Assembly: GCF_001477625.1 (NCBI RefSeq) | Contig: NZ_CP013692.1 | Coordinates: 3,100,001 to 3,164,000 of the forward strand | Reading direction: 5' to 3' | Length of the DNA stretch: 64,000 nucleotides | DNA from: Paucibacter sp. KCTC 42545 | GTDB taxonomy: Bacteria > Pseudomonadota > Gammaproteobacteria > Burkholderiales > Burkholderiaceae_C | Shown here: positions 43,899-53,095 of the stretch, piece after piece | Position numbering within the stretch: the stretch's first letter is position 1 | Layout: each line of letters starts with the position of its first letter | Made by a program: the position numbers and the translations under genes | Notes under the pieces: model-generated | Told to the model about the DNA's origin: nothing | Seen by the model: only the letters and a program-made list of their open reading frames with translations | Database searches by the model: none

Positions 43899-44744
43899 TC
43901 AAAGCCTCCCGGAAATTTTCATATTTCTAAATTTCGTCCTAAAAAACCTGAAAGCACTCCGCACGTATCTATCGACTAAAAATACCGAGTTATCCACTAG
44001 CAACCCAAAGAATGCATCTTTTCGAATACGACCTACCAAGGAAGCTGGCAATACAGCCTTGTCAATTGAACTAGACCTGACTCGAACCCCCCGCACTTGA
44101 TTCGCGACATTTCCACCATGAATCATTTGAAACCAAGCATCCTTTAAACCCAACTGCCTTACAGATCCGAATCGCTTCAATAAGTGATGCTGCCCCAGCC
44201 AAACCGATTCCAAACTATCCGCTCCTTCACTCAACGAAATAAATGGATTCGCATAGTCTCGCTTGCGGAAGAATTTTCCGCCACTCACAACTAAACCTTG
44301 CGTGGGATTTATAAACTCACGCCGACCAACCTCGACGACGCGGCAAATCTCTTCAAATAACCTCAAATTAATCGCGTCGTCACTATCAATGCGGGTGCTT
44401 AAAACCCAATTTACGTTGGGCATCAAACGGGCACGCATATGCTGCGTCGCCAATTCAACAGAAAATACATCGCAGAAAATGGGCGTAAACTGCGGGCAAA
44501 TTTTTCTAAAACTTTCAATTCTCTCGACAAATTCAGCGGGCGTTTTCGCATCAAAGAAGACAAGCCAATGGTCCGGCTTCCGACTTTGCCCAGTAATCGA
44601 AGCAAGGCAGTCCTCCTCAAACATCTTAAACCGAGCCCGCAACCAATCGGGATCCACATTCTTGTTTCCCGAACCAAGTGCCAGCTTTACGTTAAATCTA
44701 GTCAAAACAAAATGCTGAAATAACTGAGGCGTTTTGTGATTCAT
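43899..44744 (-). CDS. Putative rhamnosyltransferase-like glycosyltransferase
   Basis: 281 aa from the ATG at 44744, which has GGGA about 6 bp upstream; in-frame ATG (44750) and GTG (44765) codons also exist. HFVLTRFNVKLALG, HWLVFFDAKTPAEFVERIES, WVLSTRIDSDDAINLRLFEE (an IDSDD metal/donor motif) resemble the putative rhamnosyl transferase family (PF11316 type). Base use is clearly more A+T-rich than the surrounding EPS precursor genes, suggesting separate acquisition. Rhamnose donor genes are in the locus, but specificity is inference. Confidence 0.65.
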   Translation of the reverse strand: MNHKTPQLFQHFVLTRFNVKLALGSGNKNVDPDWLRARFKMFEEDCLASITGQSRKPDHWLVFFDAKTPAEFVERIESFRKICPQFTPIFCDVFSVELATQHMRARLMPNVNWVLSTRIDSDDAINLRLFEEICRVVEVGRREFINPTQGLVVSGGKFFRKRDYANPFISLSEGADSLESVWLGQHHLLKRFGSVRQLGLKDAWFQMIHGGNVANQVRGVRVRSSSIDKAVLPASLVGRIRKDAFFGLLVDNSVFLVDRYVRSAFRFFRTKFRNMKISGRL

Positions 44745-44903
44745 AGACATTCCCAAAGCTTTCACACAGCATTTATAAATTAAAAATGAAACAACTAAAA
44801 AACAACTTCGGAATCCACATTAAATCAAGCCAAACAGCAGCACAACATTATTAGACTGCTTGACTCCCCTGATGACACCCGAAGTCAGTGATTAAGGGTC
44901 TCG

Positions 44904-46793
44904 TCAAACATTGCTAATTTGGTATTCATCCAACCACTTAGCTGCCATCAAAAATCTCCAGACAGGAAAACCGTTCAAGCCGGCATTATTGTCGGTCAGG
45001 ATAGCCGCCAGCCTATCGGCATCCCATATCTTGCGTGCCTTGAAGGTCGGCGAGTCAACGAGATGGCGAACCATAGTCCGTAAAGCGGGCCTTTGCATCC
45101 ATTCCGCAAATGGAATCGAAAACCCGAGTTTGTTTTTGGCGTTAATGATGGAGTGGGGCACGCGATGGTTGAAACCTTCGCGGAGGATCTTCTTGGTAAT
45201 TCCGCCCGAGAACTTAGCCGCATCGGGCAATGCGAATGCGAATTCCATCAACCGATAGTCCACAAATGGCGAGCGAATTTCAATGCCCTGGCTCATCGCC
45301 GACAGGTCTTCGTACTTCAGAATCTGATTCAACCCGTAATCCTGCAACTGTCCGCACAAATGCCGGTCCAGATTCTTGCCGTCCCAGACCATGGGAAGGT
45401 CAGCCAAATAGTCTCGATGGGCTTTCTTGTAGTCAGCCTTCAGGACACTGAAAGAGCACTCGATAAACCGAGCGCGAATCCTCGAAACCATCCGGCGCCC
45501 GAATAGGGACTTAAAGGTTTGCGCCGCTAGGCTCGCATAGCCCCAGGGCATTTGTCGTCGGATCGCGCGAGCCTCGGCTAAAGAGGCAAGTGGGTTGGTT
45601 TGCAGCAAGTCAAGCAGGCGGTAGCCGCGAATGTAGTAGCCGTACCCGGCCAACGCTTCATCGGCACCCTGCCCATTTATCACCACCTTAATGCCCTGCC
45701 TGCGCACTTCTTTCATCAAATGCCAATGCGCGTAAGAGGCCGCACTGCCCATTGGTTCTTGCATGGCCCGCACATAGTCAGCAAAGTCCTCAGCTAGGGT
45801 GTCGCCATCGGGGCTGAGTTCGACCGATTCGATATGAGGGCAGGTTTGCATCAACTCACGCACCGGCTCGCTCTCACAGAAAGCGTGGCCCGGATGTGTG
45901 GCGGTGAAGGCGGTGACGGTTTCCACCCCCAAACGATGCGAGTCAATCTAGTCATTGACGATGGTGCAGATCACCGAGGAATCGATACCGCCGCTTTGCA
46001 GCAGGGCGACCGGCACATCGCTGTGAAAGCGCAAGCGCACGGCATCGTGCAGCAAGTCGGCATAGGCCGCCACACGCTCGCCCGGTGCGGGCAGGCCTTG
46101 CTCGGGCTTGACCTCATTGATATCCCAAAAGCGCTTGAAACTGAACTGCCCGCCTTGCGCCGTCATCGCGTAGCCGGGCTTGAGCTCCAATATCCCTTTG
46201 AAAAAAGTCTCGCCATTATTGGTGCGGTAACCGTAGGCGAGGTAATCATGCAACTTGCCTAAGTTCGCTTCCTTGACAGGGTTGACCGCCCGAATGCCGG
46301 CAATCTCACTGCTGAAGATGAACTGCTCTTCGCTTTGGAGATAGAAAAAGGGTTTGACACCCAAGCGGTCGCGCGAGGCAAACAGCTTTTGCTGAGCAGC
46401 ATCCCAAAGCGCAAACGCCCACATGCCGTTGAAGCGCTGCACGCAGAGCTCGCCCCACTCGCGGTAGGCGTGAAGAATCACCTCGGTGTCGCTGTGCGAA
46501 TTGAACACATAGCCCTTGGCTTGCAGCTCTTGCGCCAATTCAAGGTAGTTGTAAATCTCACCATTGAACACCAGCGTGAAGTTGCCGTCCGCGCTGTGCA
46601 TGGGCTGAGCGCCGGCCTCACTGAGGTCCAGAATCGCCAGCCGCCTATGGCCCAAGGCGATGCCGGGACGCACAAAAGTGCCCTCGCCATCAGGCCCGCG
46701 ATGGGCAATCGCCAGGTTCATCGCTGTAATTTGTTCCTGCAACTGCGGCTGGCCCTTGGGGCGCAGCTGCAATATTCCGTTTATTCCATACAT
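44904..46793 (-). pseudogene. asnB: Asparagine synthetase-like amidotransferase interrupted by an in-frame TAG
   Basis: 629 codons in one frame, the normal size for AsnB, but with TAG at codon 282 (45950-45948), right after the ATP-site sequence LQSGGIDSSVICTIVND. The frame continues unchanged (IDSHRLGVETVTAFTATHPG, then VINGQGADEALAGYGYY, SPFVDYRLMEFA) to the stop at 44904. The start is secure (GGGAGGGAAATAA before the ATG), yet the second codon is TAT (MYGINGILQL), where class II glutaminases need Cys as nucleophile. In exosortase-type EPS loci, AsnB-like amidotransferases probably amidate uronic acids. As read, it yields a 281-aa N-terminal piece. Sequencing error or suppression cannot be excluded. 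Confidence 0.85.
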
Positions 46794-46833
46794 TTATTTC
46801 CCTCCCTGCACATACTTCCATATTGGGCTCCGG

Positions 46834-47745
46834 CTAACTGCCTGGCCCATATTCTCGTTCCGGCATTGAAAAGGCTGCTTTCAATTTACCCCATCCACCG
46901 GCCACCTTGGTCTCAAAGAACAATGCACGCGGGTTACCGGCAATACGGGCCAGCAAGGCCAGAAAACCAAAGGCGACAATGACGATAGAACCGCGTATGA
47001 ACAGATTCAAATAAACCGAGGGCCCCATTTGATGGGCTTGCAATCGCGCATAATTATGCCCACCCAAATAAGCCCTTCGAAGTACATAGTGGCGAGTCAT
47101 TCGGGCCGGAGGAATATTTTCCTGCGCAATGGCGGAATCACACCACTCAAACACAGCCCCTGCCTGCAAACAGCGCCAGAAAAACTCAGCGTCCTCTGCG
47201 CCCGAAGCCGCGAAGTCGGCACAAAATCCGCCCACGCCATCAACCAGCTTCTTTCTGAAAATAACATTGCCACTGGCACAATTCTTCCAAGAAAGGCGCT
47301 TGCCACTTGGGTCGCGATGCCGCTCATAAACCCCGCTCTGGCGCAACCATGCCGGCGGATCTACTTCAAAATTCGCAAGCACTGGCCCGAACACGCCATC
47401 CACTCCGCTAGCCTGCAAATGCGACCAAAGTTCCTTGAGCCACTGGGGGTCGGCCCATTCGTCATCATCAATAAAGGCGATCCATGCACCGGCGGATTCG
47501 GCCAAACAACGGTTGCGGGCAAAACCAACACCACTTTGCTGCTCGCAAAAATAGCGAAGTGCCAAGGGATAACTCGTTTGCAAGCTTTCAACAAAAGGCC
47601 TGGCGCTGGCGGCCGAATCGTTGTCAACCACCACGACCTCCAACTCGCAGCCCCCAGGAAGTTGCATTGAGGCGAGGCTCGCCAAACACTTGGCTAAACC
47701 AGCAGGCCGCTTGAAGGTACAGACGCAGATGCTGATCAAAAACAT
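46834..47745 (-). CDS. Glycosyltransferase family 2 protein
   Basis: 303 aa from the ATG at 47745 (MFLISICVCTFKRPAGLAKC), preceded by GTAGG. GT-A fold with VVVVDNDSAASARPF, FARNRCLAESAGAWIAFIDD (metal-binding DDD region IDDDEW) and a C-terminal hydrophobic segment (GSIVIVAFGFLALLARIAG) that may anchor it to the membrane. It likely adds one residue to the EPS repeat; donor unknown. It precedes the broken asnB-like gene by 40 bp. Confidence 0.85.
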   Translation of the reverse strand: MFLISICVCTFKRPAGLAKCLASLASMQLPGGCELEVVVVDNDSAASARPFVESLQTSYPLALRYFCEQQSGVGFARNRCLAESAGAWIAFIDDDEWADPQWLKELWSHLQASGVDGVFGPVLANFEVDPPAWLRQSGVYERHRDPSGKRLSWKNCASGNVIFRKKLVDGVGGFCADFAASGAEDAEFFWRCLQAGAVFEWCDSAIAQENIPPARMTRHYVLRRAYLGGHNYARLQAHQMGPSVYLNLFIRGSIVIVAFGFLALLARIAGNPRALFFETKVAGGWGKLKAAFSMPEREYGPGS

Positions 47746-48060
47746 GTCTTGCCTACTTCTCATTTTGTGCATCACTAGAAAGGGGAAATGTCTTATGTAG
47801 TCACCGTGCCAATTCCATTCGCAACAAAACGCACGTACGCTCCGGTAGCTAATCGAACGCCATCGCCGTTGAAGTCAACAGCTCACATTCAGACGGCATA
47901 TCACCAATCATCCTTTTCCCGGGCCCCGCCGGTGCCTCCAGAGTCTTGCCATGGCGCAAAACTCGAACCTCGCAAAACGCCGCATCCGGCCTCGCCGCCA
48001 CCGTCAACTGGGTCACCACAAGCCTGCATGAACTGGCACTGACCTGGCCGAGAAGAAACT
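47746..48060 (-). other. Intergenic stretch with decayed-looking coding fragments
   Basis: 315 bp between two GT2 genes. On the minus strand 47793-47882 reads AVDFNGDGVRLATGAYVRF before a stop, directly preceded by a stop in the same frame. An overlapping frame reads VSASSCRLVVTQLTVAARPD and onward without stops. Neither has a convincing start or ribosome site. They may be remnants of an unidentified gene or chance; I make no functional call. Confidence 0.3.
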
Positions 48061-48810
48061 TTAGGGAGAGACCAAAGCAGCTCTGAGGCGGCGTTTGCGC
48101 ACCGCATAGCGGGCAGCGTGCATCAGTTGCTCGGCCAGTGAGCGGCCCGCGTAACGCAAACGGACCTGATGATCTTCCTCGAAGGAAGCCATTTTGTTCT
48201 TCACTGTTGTGCTGCCGGCGTGGACACGAAACACCGCCAAGGCCTCCCTGAGCGCGAGGGGCTCATGCTTTGAACCGAGTCTGAGGAAGAATTCATAGTC
48301 CATCGCAAATTTCAGGTCCTCTTTAAAACCTCCAAGCTCATTAAACACAGAGGTCCGGACAAAAGTAGCCGGGTGAGGTATGAAGTTGCCTTGAACAAGC
48401 CGCTTAAAAGAATATTCAGGAACCTTGAATGATTCAGGAATCATTGCACCATCAACATCACTCAATATTCGGCCAAACAACCAATCATACCCTCCTACCG
48501 CCAGCATATCGCTCACACGCTTGAGCACCAAGGGCGAGAGAAAATAGTCATCAGAATGAAGATGACATAAAAATTGCCCTGTCGCTACTTTGGCGCCTTC
48601 ATTCATAGCGCGAGCGATACCACCACCTACTTGCCGCAAAAGTACATATTCATACGAAAGTGACTCGATGTACTCCAAAGTGCCGTCCGTCGACCCTCCG
48701 TCAACAAAAATATGTTCGACCTCGGCATCCTGTTGCGCCATGACGGACTCCACGGTTTGACGCAACGTAGCAATGCTATTCCATGTGCAAGTAATTACCG
48801 ATATCAACAT
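48061..48810 (-). CDS. Glycosyltransferase family 2 protein (WcaE-like)
   Basis: 249 aa. MLISVITCTWNSIATLRQTV, IFVDGGSTDGTLEYI (nucleotide site) and FLCHLHSDDYFL (SDD metal motif) are GT-A hallmarks, followed by NFIPHPATFVRTSVFNELGG and FAMDYEFFLRLG, typical of the small WcaE-like GT2 group. No membrane segment. One transfer step in EPS repeat assembly is likely. Confidence 0.87.
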   Translation of the reverse strand: MLISVITCTWNSIATLRQTVESVMAQQDAEVEHIFVDGGSTDGTLEYIESLSYEYVLLRQVGGGIARAMNEGAKVATGQFLCHLHSDDYFLSPLVLKRVSDMLAVGGYDWLFGRILSDVDGAMIPESFKVPEYSFKRLVQGNFIPHPATFVRTSVFNELGGFKEDLKFAMDYEFFLRLGSKHEPLALREALAVFRVHAGSTTVKNKMASFEEDHQVRLRYAGRSLAEQLMHAARYAVRKRRLRAALVSP

Positions 48811-49203
48811 GATTCTATTTCATTCAACAAAAAGACTGGACTTTAGATTCATCTACAGATTCTTCGAAAGCAGGAAAATTGCCAAGACAATACCAATAAC
48901 TACCTGAATCAAAAAAAACGCAATGCACGCCCCTTTGGGGCCGTTGAATCCCCATATTCAGAAATGGCAATACGCCACCATTTTCTTTCTAGACATAAAG
49001 AAGCCGCTCATATTGAATACCGGCACGTGTTCGCAGGCCGTTGTCGATTGTCCCATCTTCGTTGACCAAGACTTCAAAAACAGCCGAACCTTGCGACGGC
49101 ACTGACTGCACCTGCTCTAAAACATACGTTGCTTTGTTATACAGAGGAATCACGACAACAATTCAGGGTTGCGTGGCGGGGCCAGGGCTTGCGCTTGGCC
49201 CAC
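48811..49203. other. 393-bp gap between GT2 gene and wzy
   Basis: A+T-rich at its left part. No intact gene on either strand. Its right half contains the GT2 remnant described separately (48989-49162); I see nothing supportable in 48811-48988. Confidence 0.5.
48989..49162 (-). pseudogene. Remnant of a family 2 glycosyltransferase N-terminus
   Basis: Between two in-frame stops the minus strand encodes 57 residues beginning IVVVIPLYNKATYVLEQVQS and continuing GSAVFEVLVNEDGTIDNG. This matches the first 45 residues of many GT2 enzymes (pattern VSVVIPLYNKAxYV, then FEVIVVDDGSTDNG) but the DDGS metal motif reads NEDGT and the frame then runs into TAG at 48991. There is no ATG; an in-frame TGA sits immediately upstream. 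It is too short to be functional and reads as a truncated, decayed GT gene. Confidence 0.6.
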
Positions 49204-50607
49204 TCACTGGCAGCCCTCTCGCTTCTGGGCGGGCTCATGGACCAACAAGGCAAACAAGAAGAAGTGCAGGACCAGCTCGCCAACGAAAAAACCCGTTAGC
49301 TCCAATGGGGCCTCGCCGACACAACGGATGGCAATAAACAAGACCAAGCCCAAGGAAACGCCACCCGTGCGGGGTGCTGCCCGCCAAGCGGCCTTGAGAA
49401 TGGCGAAAAAGTAAACCAGCAAACTCAGCCCCCCCACAGCCCCGGCCACAGACATGGTTTGCAACAACTGGTTGTGTGCGTGGAAAGCAAAAGGCATGCC
49501 AATCTGGATGCGATGCGCCGGCCCCCAAGCTTCAAGGCCATAGCCAAAAACCGGCGAAGCGGCAAAAACTTGCATTGCTACCGCCCAAATACTCGAGCGT
49601 CCGGTTAAGGTGCTGATGTCTGAGCCGGCCTGCGTCAAGCTCAACTTCAAAAGCAGGCGATCAATATCCACAAAAAGCAGGCTCAAGCAAGCCAGCAACA
49701 TCAAGCCGATCAGCCCCAACATGAAACTGGGCTTAATGCCTCCGCCTGGCTCTCTGCCGCCTCGATATGCCGCGATGATCAGCGCCACTAATATCCCGGA
49801 CAACCAAACAGTCTTGGATTGCGCCAAAACCAAAACTATCAAGGCCGTGAACCAGATCAACAATCCGAACCCCCGATTGGGCGAAGGCCGCAAGACCTGC
49901 AGCAAGATGAGAAACAAGGCAAGCGGCCCAATACTGTTGGCATGTGCGCCCAAACCCCACAACCTCACATTCAGTGCGGGCACCCAGCCCTGATAAGCAG
50001 GCTGCAAAACCATATCTGGCTTAATGAGCGCCAAGGCCAAGCTACAAAACAAAAAGATAAAGAGACCGGTTTTTGCCCACTGGATCAGCAGTTCAATCGG
50101 CTCTTTCCTAGAAAAATACGCAGCAGAAAATAAAATAACGGGGTACACGGCATTGTGCACAAATGTCGGGTGCGCACCCAATGCACTTGGGAAGATTACC
50201 GTACAAAAGAAAAAAGCCAGAAAAGATACAAAAACAAATTTTGAAACACCGGGTTCTGCAGAGTTTTCTAATTTGGCCACCGACGTCACTGAAAACAAGG
50301 CACGGACAATCTTAGAAATTGAAATTGCGAGCACCAGGGCTGTAATCATTCGCATTAAATTGTCGCCGCCGCCTGCGTTGCTTCCTATGCCGCCAATATT
50401 CATGGCTGCGTATTTAAGGCTGCGCCCTGCGAGCAAAGTGCTAAAACCAATACCAAGCAGAAGCAATGGCATAATCAATGGCAGCAACCAACGTCCCATC
50501 CGCAATTCAAACTCAAGAAAAGCCGCCTGCACTGCCACCAAGATCAAGGCGAACACCAGCGCCCCACCCATATATATCAACAGGGGTATCAGTTCCTTTT
50601 CACTCAC
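49204..50607 (-). CDS. O-antigen ligase family protein, probable EPS polymerase Wzy
   Basis: 467 aa with about 11-12 membrane helices and a large loop. The block TGRSSIWAVAMQVFAASPVF, then GYGLEAWGPAHRI, FHAHNQLLQTMSVAGAVGGL is the Wzy_C/O-antigen ligase signature. In a locus with wzx, an initiating transferase, a Wzz-type protein and an exporter, the role is most likely polymerisation of lipid-linked repeats in the periplasm. The start overlaps the wzx end by 8 bp. Confidence 0.85.
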   Translation of the reverse strand: MSEKELIPLLIYMGGALVFALILVAVQAAFLEFELRMGRWLLPLIMPLLLLGIGFSTLLAGRSLKYAAMNIGGIGSNAGGGDNLMRMITALVLAISISKIVRALFSVTSVAKLENSAEPGVSKFVFVSFLAFFFCTVIFPSALGAHPTFVHNAVYPVILFSAAYFSRKEPIELLIQWAKTGLFIFLFCSLALALIKPDMVLQPAYQGWVPALNVRLWGLGAHANSIGPLALFLILLQVLRPSPNRGFGLLIWFTALIVLVLAQSKTVWLSGILVALIIAAYRGGREPGGGIKPSFMLGLIGLMLLACLSLLFVDIDRLLLKLSLTQAGSDISTLTGRSSIWAVAMQVFAASPVFGYGLEAWGPAHRIQIGMPFAFHAHNQLLQTMSVAGAVGGLSLLVYFFAILKAAWRAAPRTGGVSLGLVLFIAIRCVGEAPLELTGFFVGELVLHFFLFALLVHEPAQKREGCQ

Positions 50608-52114
50608 TCTTTTGTCCCTTATCTAATTGAGTGTTCATATAGGCCGCAGCCTTGGGCGGCAATCGACTGCTGACTCGCCTCAAGACTTCAGAAAGTTCCT
50701 GCCCGATAAGTCTAGGAAACAAGTGCAACACGCTGATGAAGAACAGTCCGCCACTGAGACCGGCGCAGATCAAACGAACAGCGGGCCGGAGTTCATTCAG
50801 GCTTGCATCGATGCCCGCCGCCAAAGCTGCCACGACCAAACTAAGCATGGCGCCGCCACGCACAGCCAGCCAAAGATCAAGGAAGCGGATGCCGAGCAGC
50901 GGCAATCCCACGCGAAGCACCAAGCCGCAGCGCACTAGAAATAGCCCAAGAACACCCCAAGCGACCGCAGCCAAGCCCAGAGGCGCCAACAGCCAGCACG
51001 CGGCACCCCAGGTAAGCACCAGAGGCCATTGCGCCAGAAACTCACTTGAAGCTCGGCCTGCCGTCCAAAGCAAAGGGGTGCTCATTCCCCAAAGCAAATA
51101 CAAGGGCATGGCCAGGGCCAAAGGCGTACAGACAGCTGCTGCGCTCGCCCATGCTCCGCCATATAGGGTCAAGATAAAAGTCTCGGAAATCGCGGCGACC
51201 GACATAAAGACGGGCAAGACAAATAGCGCAATTGCAGCGACTAGAGCCAAGAAACCTGAGCCGATACGGGAGCTATCGCTCTGATGCGACAGCCGCGAAG
51301 AGGCAGAAAAGAAAACCGGCTGCAAAACACTCAGCACACTATTCGTGGGGCTGTAGAGCAGGTTGAAGGTATTGGAATAAATACCAAGTTCTCGACTCGG
51401 AAGCACGCGCCCAATGATGATTCGGTCAATATTGGCGATGGCCCAGTTCAGCATATTGGTGGCCAAGACGGTCCCAGCATAGGCCCCCTGTACCAGAGCC
51501 TCTTCATACCAGATAAGCGGCCTTAAGGCGTGCTGAGTTCTGCGGTACAGCAACAGGCCATTCACTGCCGCCTGTATCAACCAAGCCCAAACCAAGGCCC
51601 ACACGTGAAAACCCGACAAGGCCATGGGCAAACCAACGAACAGATAGCCGACGACATAGCTCAGCAAAAAGTCGATTTGTATCGACTTAAAGTCCATGTC
51701 GCGCTTCAGCAAATTCAAGGCCGGAGCCGTGAGCGCATTGATCAAACAAAGTGCTGACAAAAACAAGACCACTGAGGCTGCACGGGGTTCACCAAAAAAG
51801 GTCGCGATCGGACTGGCAGCGAGCGCAATCAGCGCGGTGACGACCGTGCCCAAAATGAATTGCCAGGTCACAACAAAGCGAACATCCCGCTCGTTGACTT
51901 CACGCTTTTGAATCAGGCCATAAGCCAAACCAACATCAGAAAAGAAGGCGCTGAAGCCAATCACGAGCGCCCCGATCGCGAAGACGCCATATTCAATCGG
52001 GCCGAGCAGTCGGGCCAACGTAACTTGAGTCCCCAGTTGCAAAACCATCCGAAACCCGGCCCCTCCCGCGCCCCAGAAAACCGCCGAAATTGACTTACCT
52101 CCTAAGCTGGCCAT
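50600..52114 (-). CDS. Wzx-type polysaccharide flippase
   Basis: 504 aa, 12-14 membrane helices, polysaccharide biosynthesis/MOP superfamily (WzxC-like). The N-terminal GTQVTLARLLGPIEYGVFAI is the typical first motif; WAIANIDRIIIGRVLPSREL and LGIYSNTFNLLYSPT are family blocks. It should flip the undecaprenyl-linked repeat unit across the inner membrane. The ATG immediately follows the fcl stop (no gap). Confidence 0.9.
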   Translation of the reverse strand: MASLGGKSISAVFWGAGGAGFRMVLQLGTQVTLARLLGPIEYGVFAIGALVIGFSAFFSDVGLAYGLIQKREVNERDVRFVVTWQFILGTVVTALIALAASPIATFFGEPRAASVVLFLSALCLINALTAPALNLLKRDMDFKSIQIDFLLSYVVGYLFVGLPMALSGFHVWALVWAWLIQAAVNGLLLYRRTQHALRPLIWYEEALVQGAYAGTVLATNMLNWAIANIDRIIIGRVLPSRELGIYSNTFNLLYSPTNSVLSVLQPVFFSASSRLSHQSDSSRIGSGFLALVAAIALFVLPVFMSVAAISETFILTLYGGAWASAAAVCTPLALAMPLYLLWGMSTPLLWTAGRASSEFLAQWPLVLTWGAACWLLAPLGLAAVAWGVLGLFLVRCGLVLRVGLPLLGIRFLDLWLAVRGGAMLSLVVAALAAGIDASLNELRPAVRLICAGLSGGLFFISVLHLFPRLIGQELSEVLRRVSSRLPPKAAAYMNTQLDKGQKSE

Positions 52115-53056
52115 TTAGCGACAACCAAGCGCATGCCGGCTGAGGTAGTCCTGCAAGGCCAGATCAATACCTGTTGACAAGGGTGTCGTGGCTTTCCATC
52201 CCAAGCCCGTCAGCCGGCTGACATCCATCAACTTCCTCGGGGTGCCATCGGGTTTGCTGGCATCAAACACGATGCGGCCTTCAAATCCGACCACCTTCAT
52301 GACGGTTTCGGCCAGTTCGCGAATGGTGACGTCGGTGCCGGTGCCGATGTTGACCAAAGGGCCGTCATAGCCCGATTCCATCAGGTAGACGCAGGCGTCT
52401 GCAAGGTCATCCACATACAAAAACTCCCGCATCGGCGTACCGCTACCCCACACCACATACTCAGTATCGCCGCGCAACTTGGCCTCATGAGCCTTCCGAA
52501 TCAATGCAGGCAACACATGGCTATTACTAAGATCGTAGTTGTCGTTTGGCCCATACAAATTAGTGGGCATAGCGCTAATGTATTGCCGACCGTACTGTAG
52601 ATTGTAGCTCTCAGCCAGTTTGATACCTGCGATCTTGGCGATCGCGTAGGGTTCATTGGTCTGCTCAAGCGAGCCAGTCAAGAGATACTCTTCCTTGATG
52701 GGCTGCGAGCAGTTTCGCGGGTAAATACAACTAGAGCCCAAAAACATCAAGCGCTGCACATCGGCCAAATGGGCTCCGTGGATCAGATTCGCTTCAATGA
52801 GCAAATTTTGATAGAGGAATTCAGCCCGATAGATATTATTGGCATTGATGCCACCAACTTTGGCTGCGGCAATAAAGATGTAGTCAGGCTTCTCCCTCGC
52901 CAAAAATTCATGCACAGCCTGCTGATTCAGCAAGTCAAGTTCGGAGCGCGTGCAGGTGAGAATATTTTTGTATCCGCTCTGTTGCATGCGACGCACCAGG
53001 GCAGAACCCACCATGCCTCGATGTCCGGTTACAAATATTTTACTGCCTTTATCCAT
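52115..53056 (-). CDS. fcl: GDP-L-fucose synthase
   Basis: 313 aa from the ATG at 53056 (MDKGSKIFVTGHRGMVGSAL), with AAGGGTG upstream; ten more in-frame codons upstream are doubtful. The NADP motif TGHRGMVGSALVRR, FLGSSCIYPRNCSQPIKEEY and YAIAKIAGIKLAESYNLQYG (YxxxK) identify the 3,5-epimerase/4-reductase that turns GDP-4-keto-6-deoxymannose into GDP-L-fucose. It uses the product of gmd, 0.9 kb upstream in the same unit. Confidence 0.95.
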   Translation of the reverse strand: MDKGSKIFVTGHRGMVGSALVRRMQQSGYKNILTCTRSELDLLNQQAVHEFLAREKPDYIFIAAAKVGGINANNIYRAEFLYQNLLIEANLIHGAHLADVQRLMFLGSSCIYPRNCSQPIKEEYLLTGSLEQTNEPYAIAKIAGIKLAESYNLQYGRQYISAMPTNLYGPNDNYDLSNSHVLPALIRKAHEAKLRGDTEYVVWGSGTPMREFLYVDDLADACVYLMESGYDGPLVNIGTGTDVTIRELAETVMKVVGFEGRIVFDASKPDGTPRKLMDVSRLTGLGWKATTPLSTGIDLALQDYLSRHALGCR

Positions 53057-53095
53057 AGTCAAATCACCCTTCAACAGGGTCGACAATTTTAATGT

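Noticed and set aside
44904..45932. Treating the downstream half of the asnB-like gene as a separate gene starting at a TTG
   Set aside because: The frame is continuous with the upstream half through the TAG, and no ribosome site precedes the TTG; one interrupted gene is the simpler reading.
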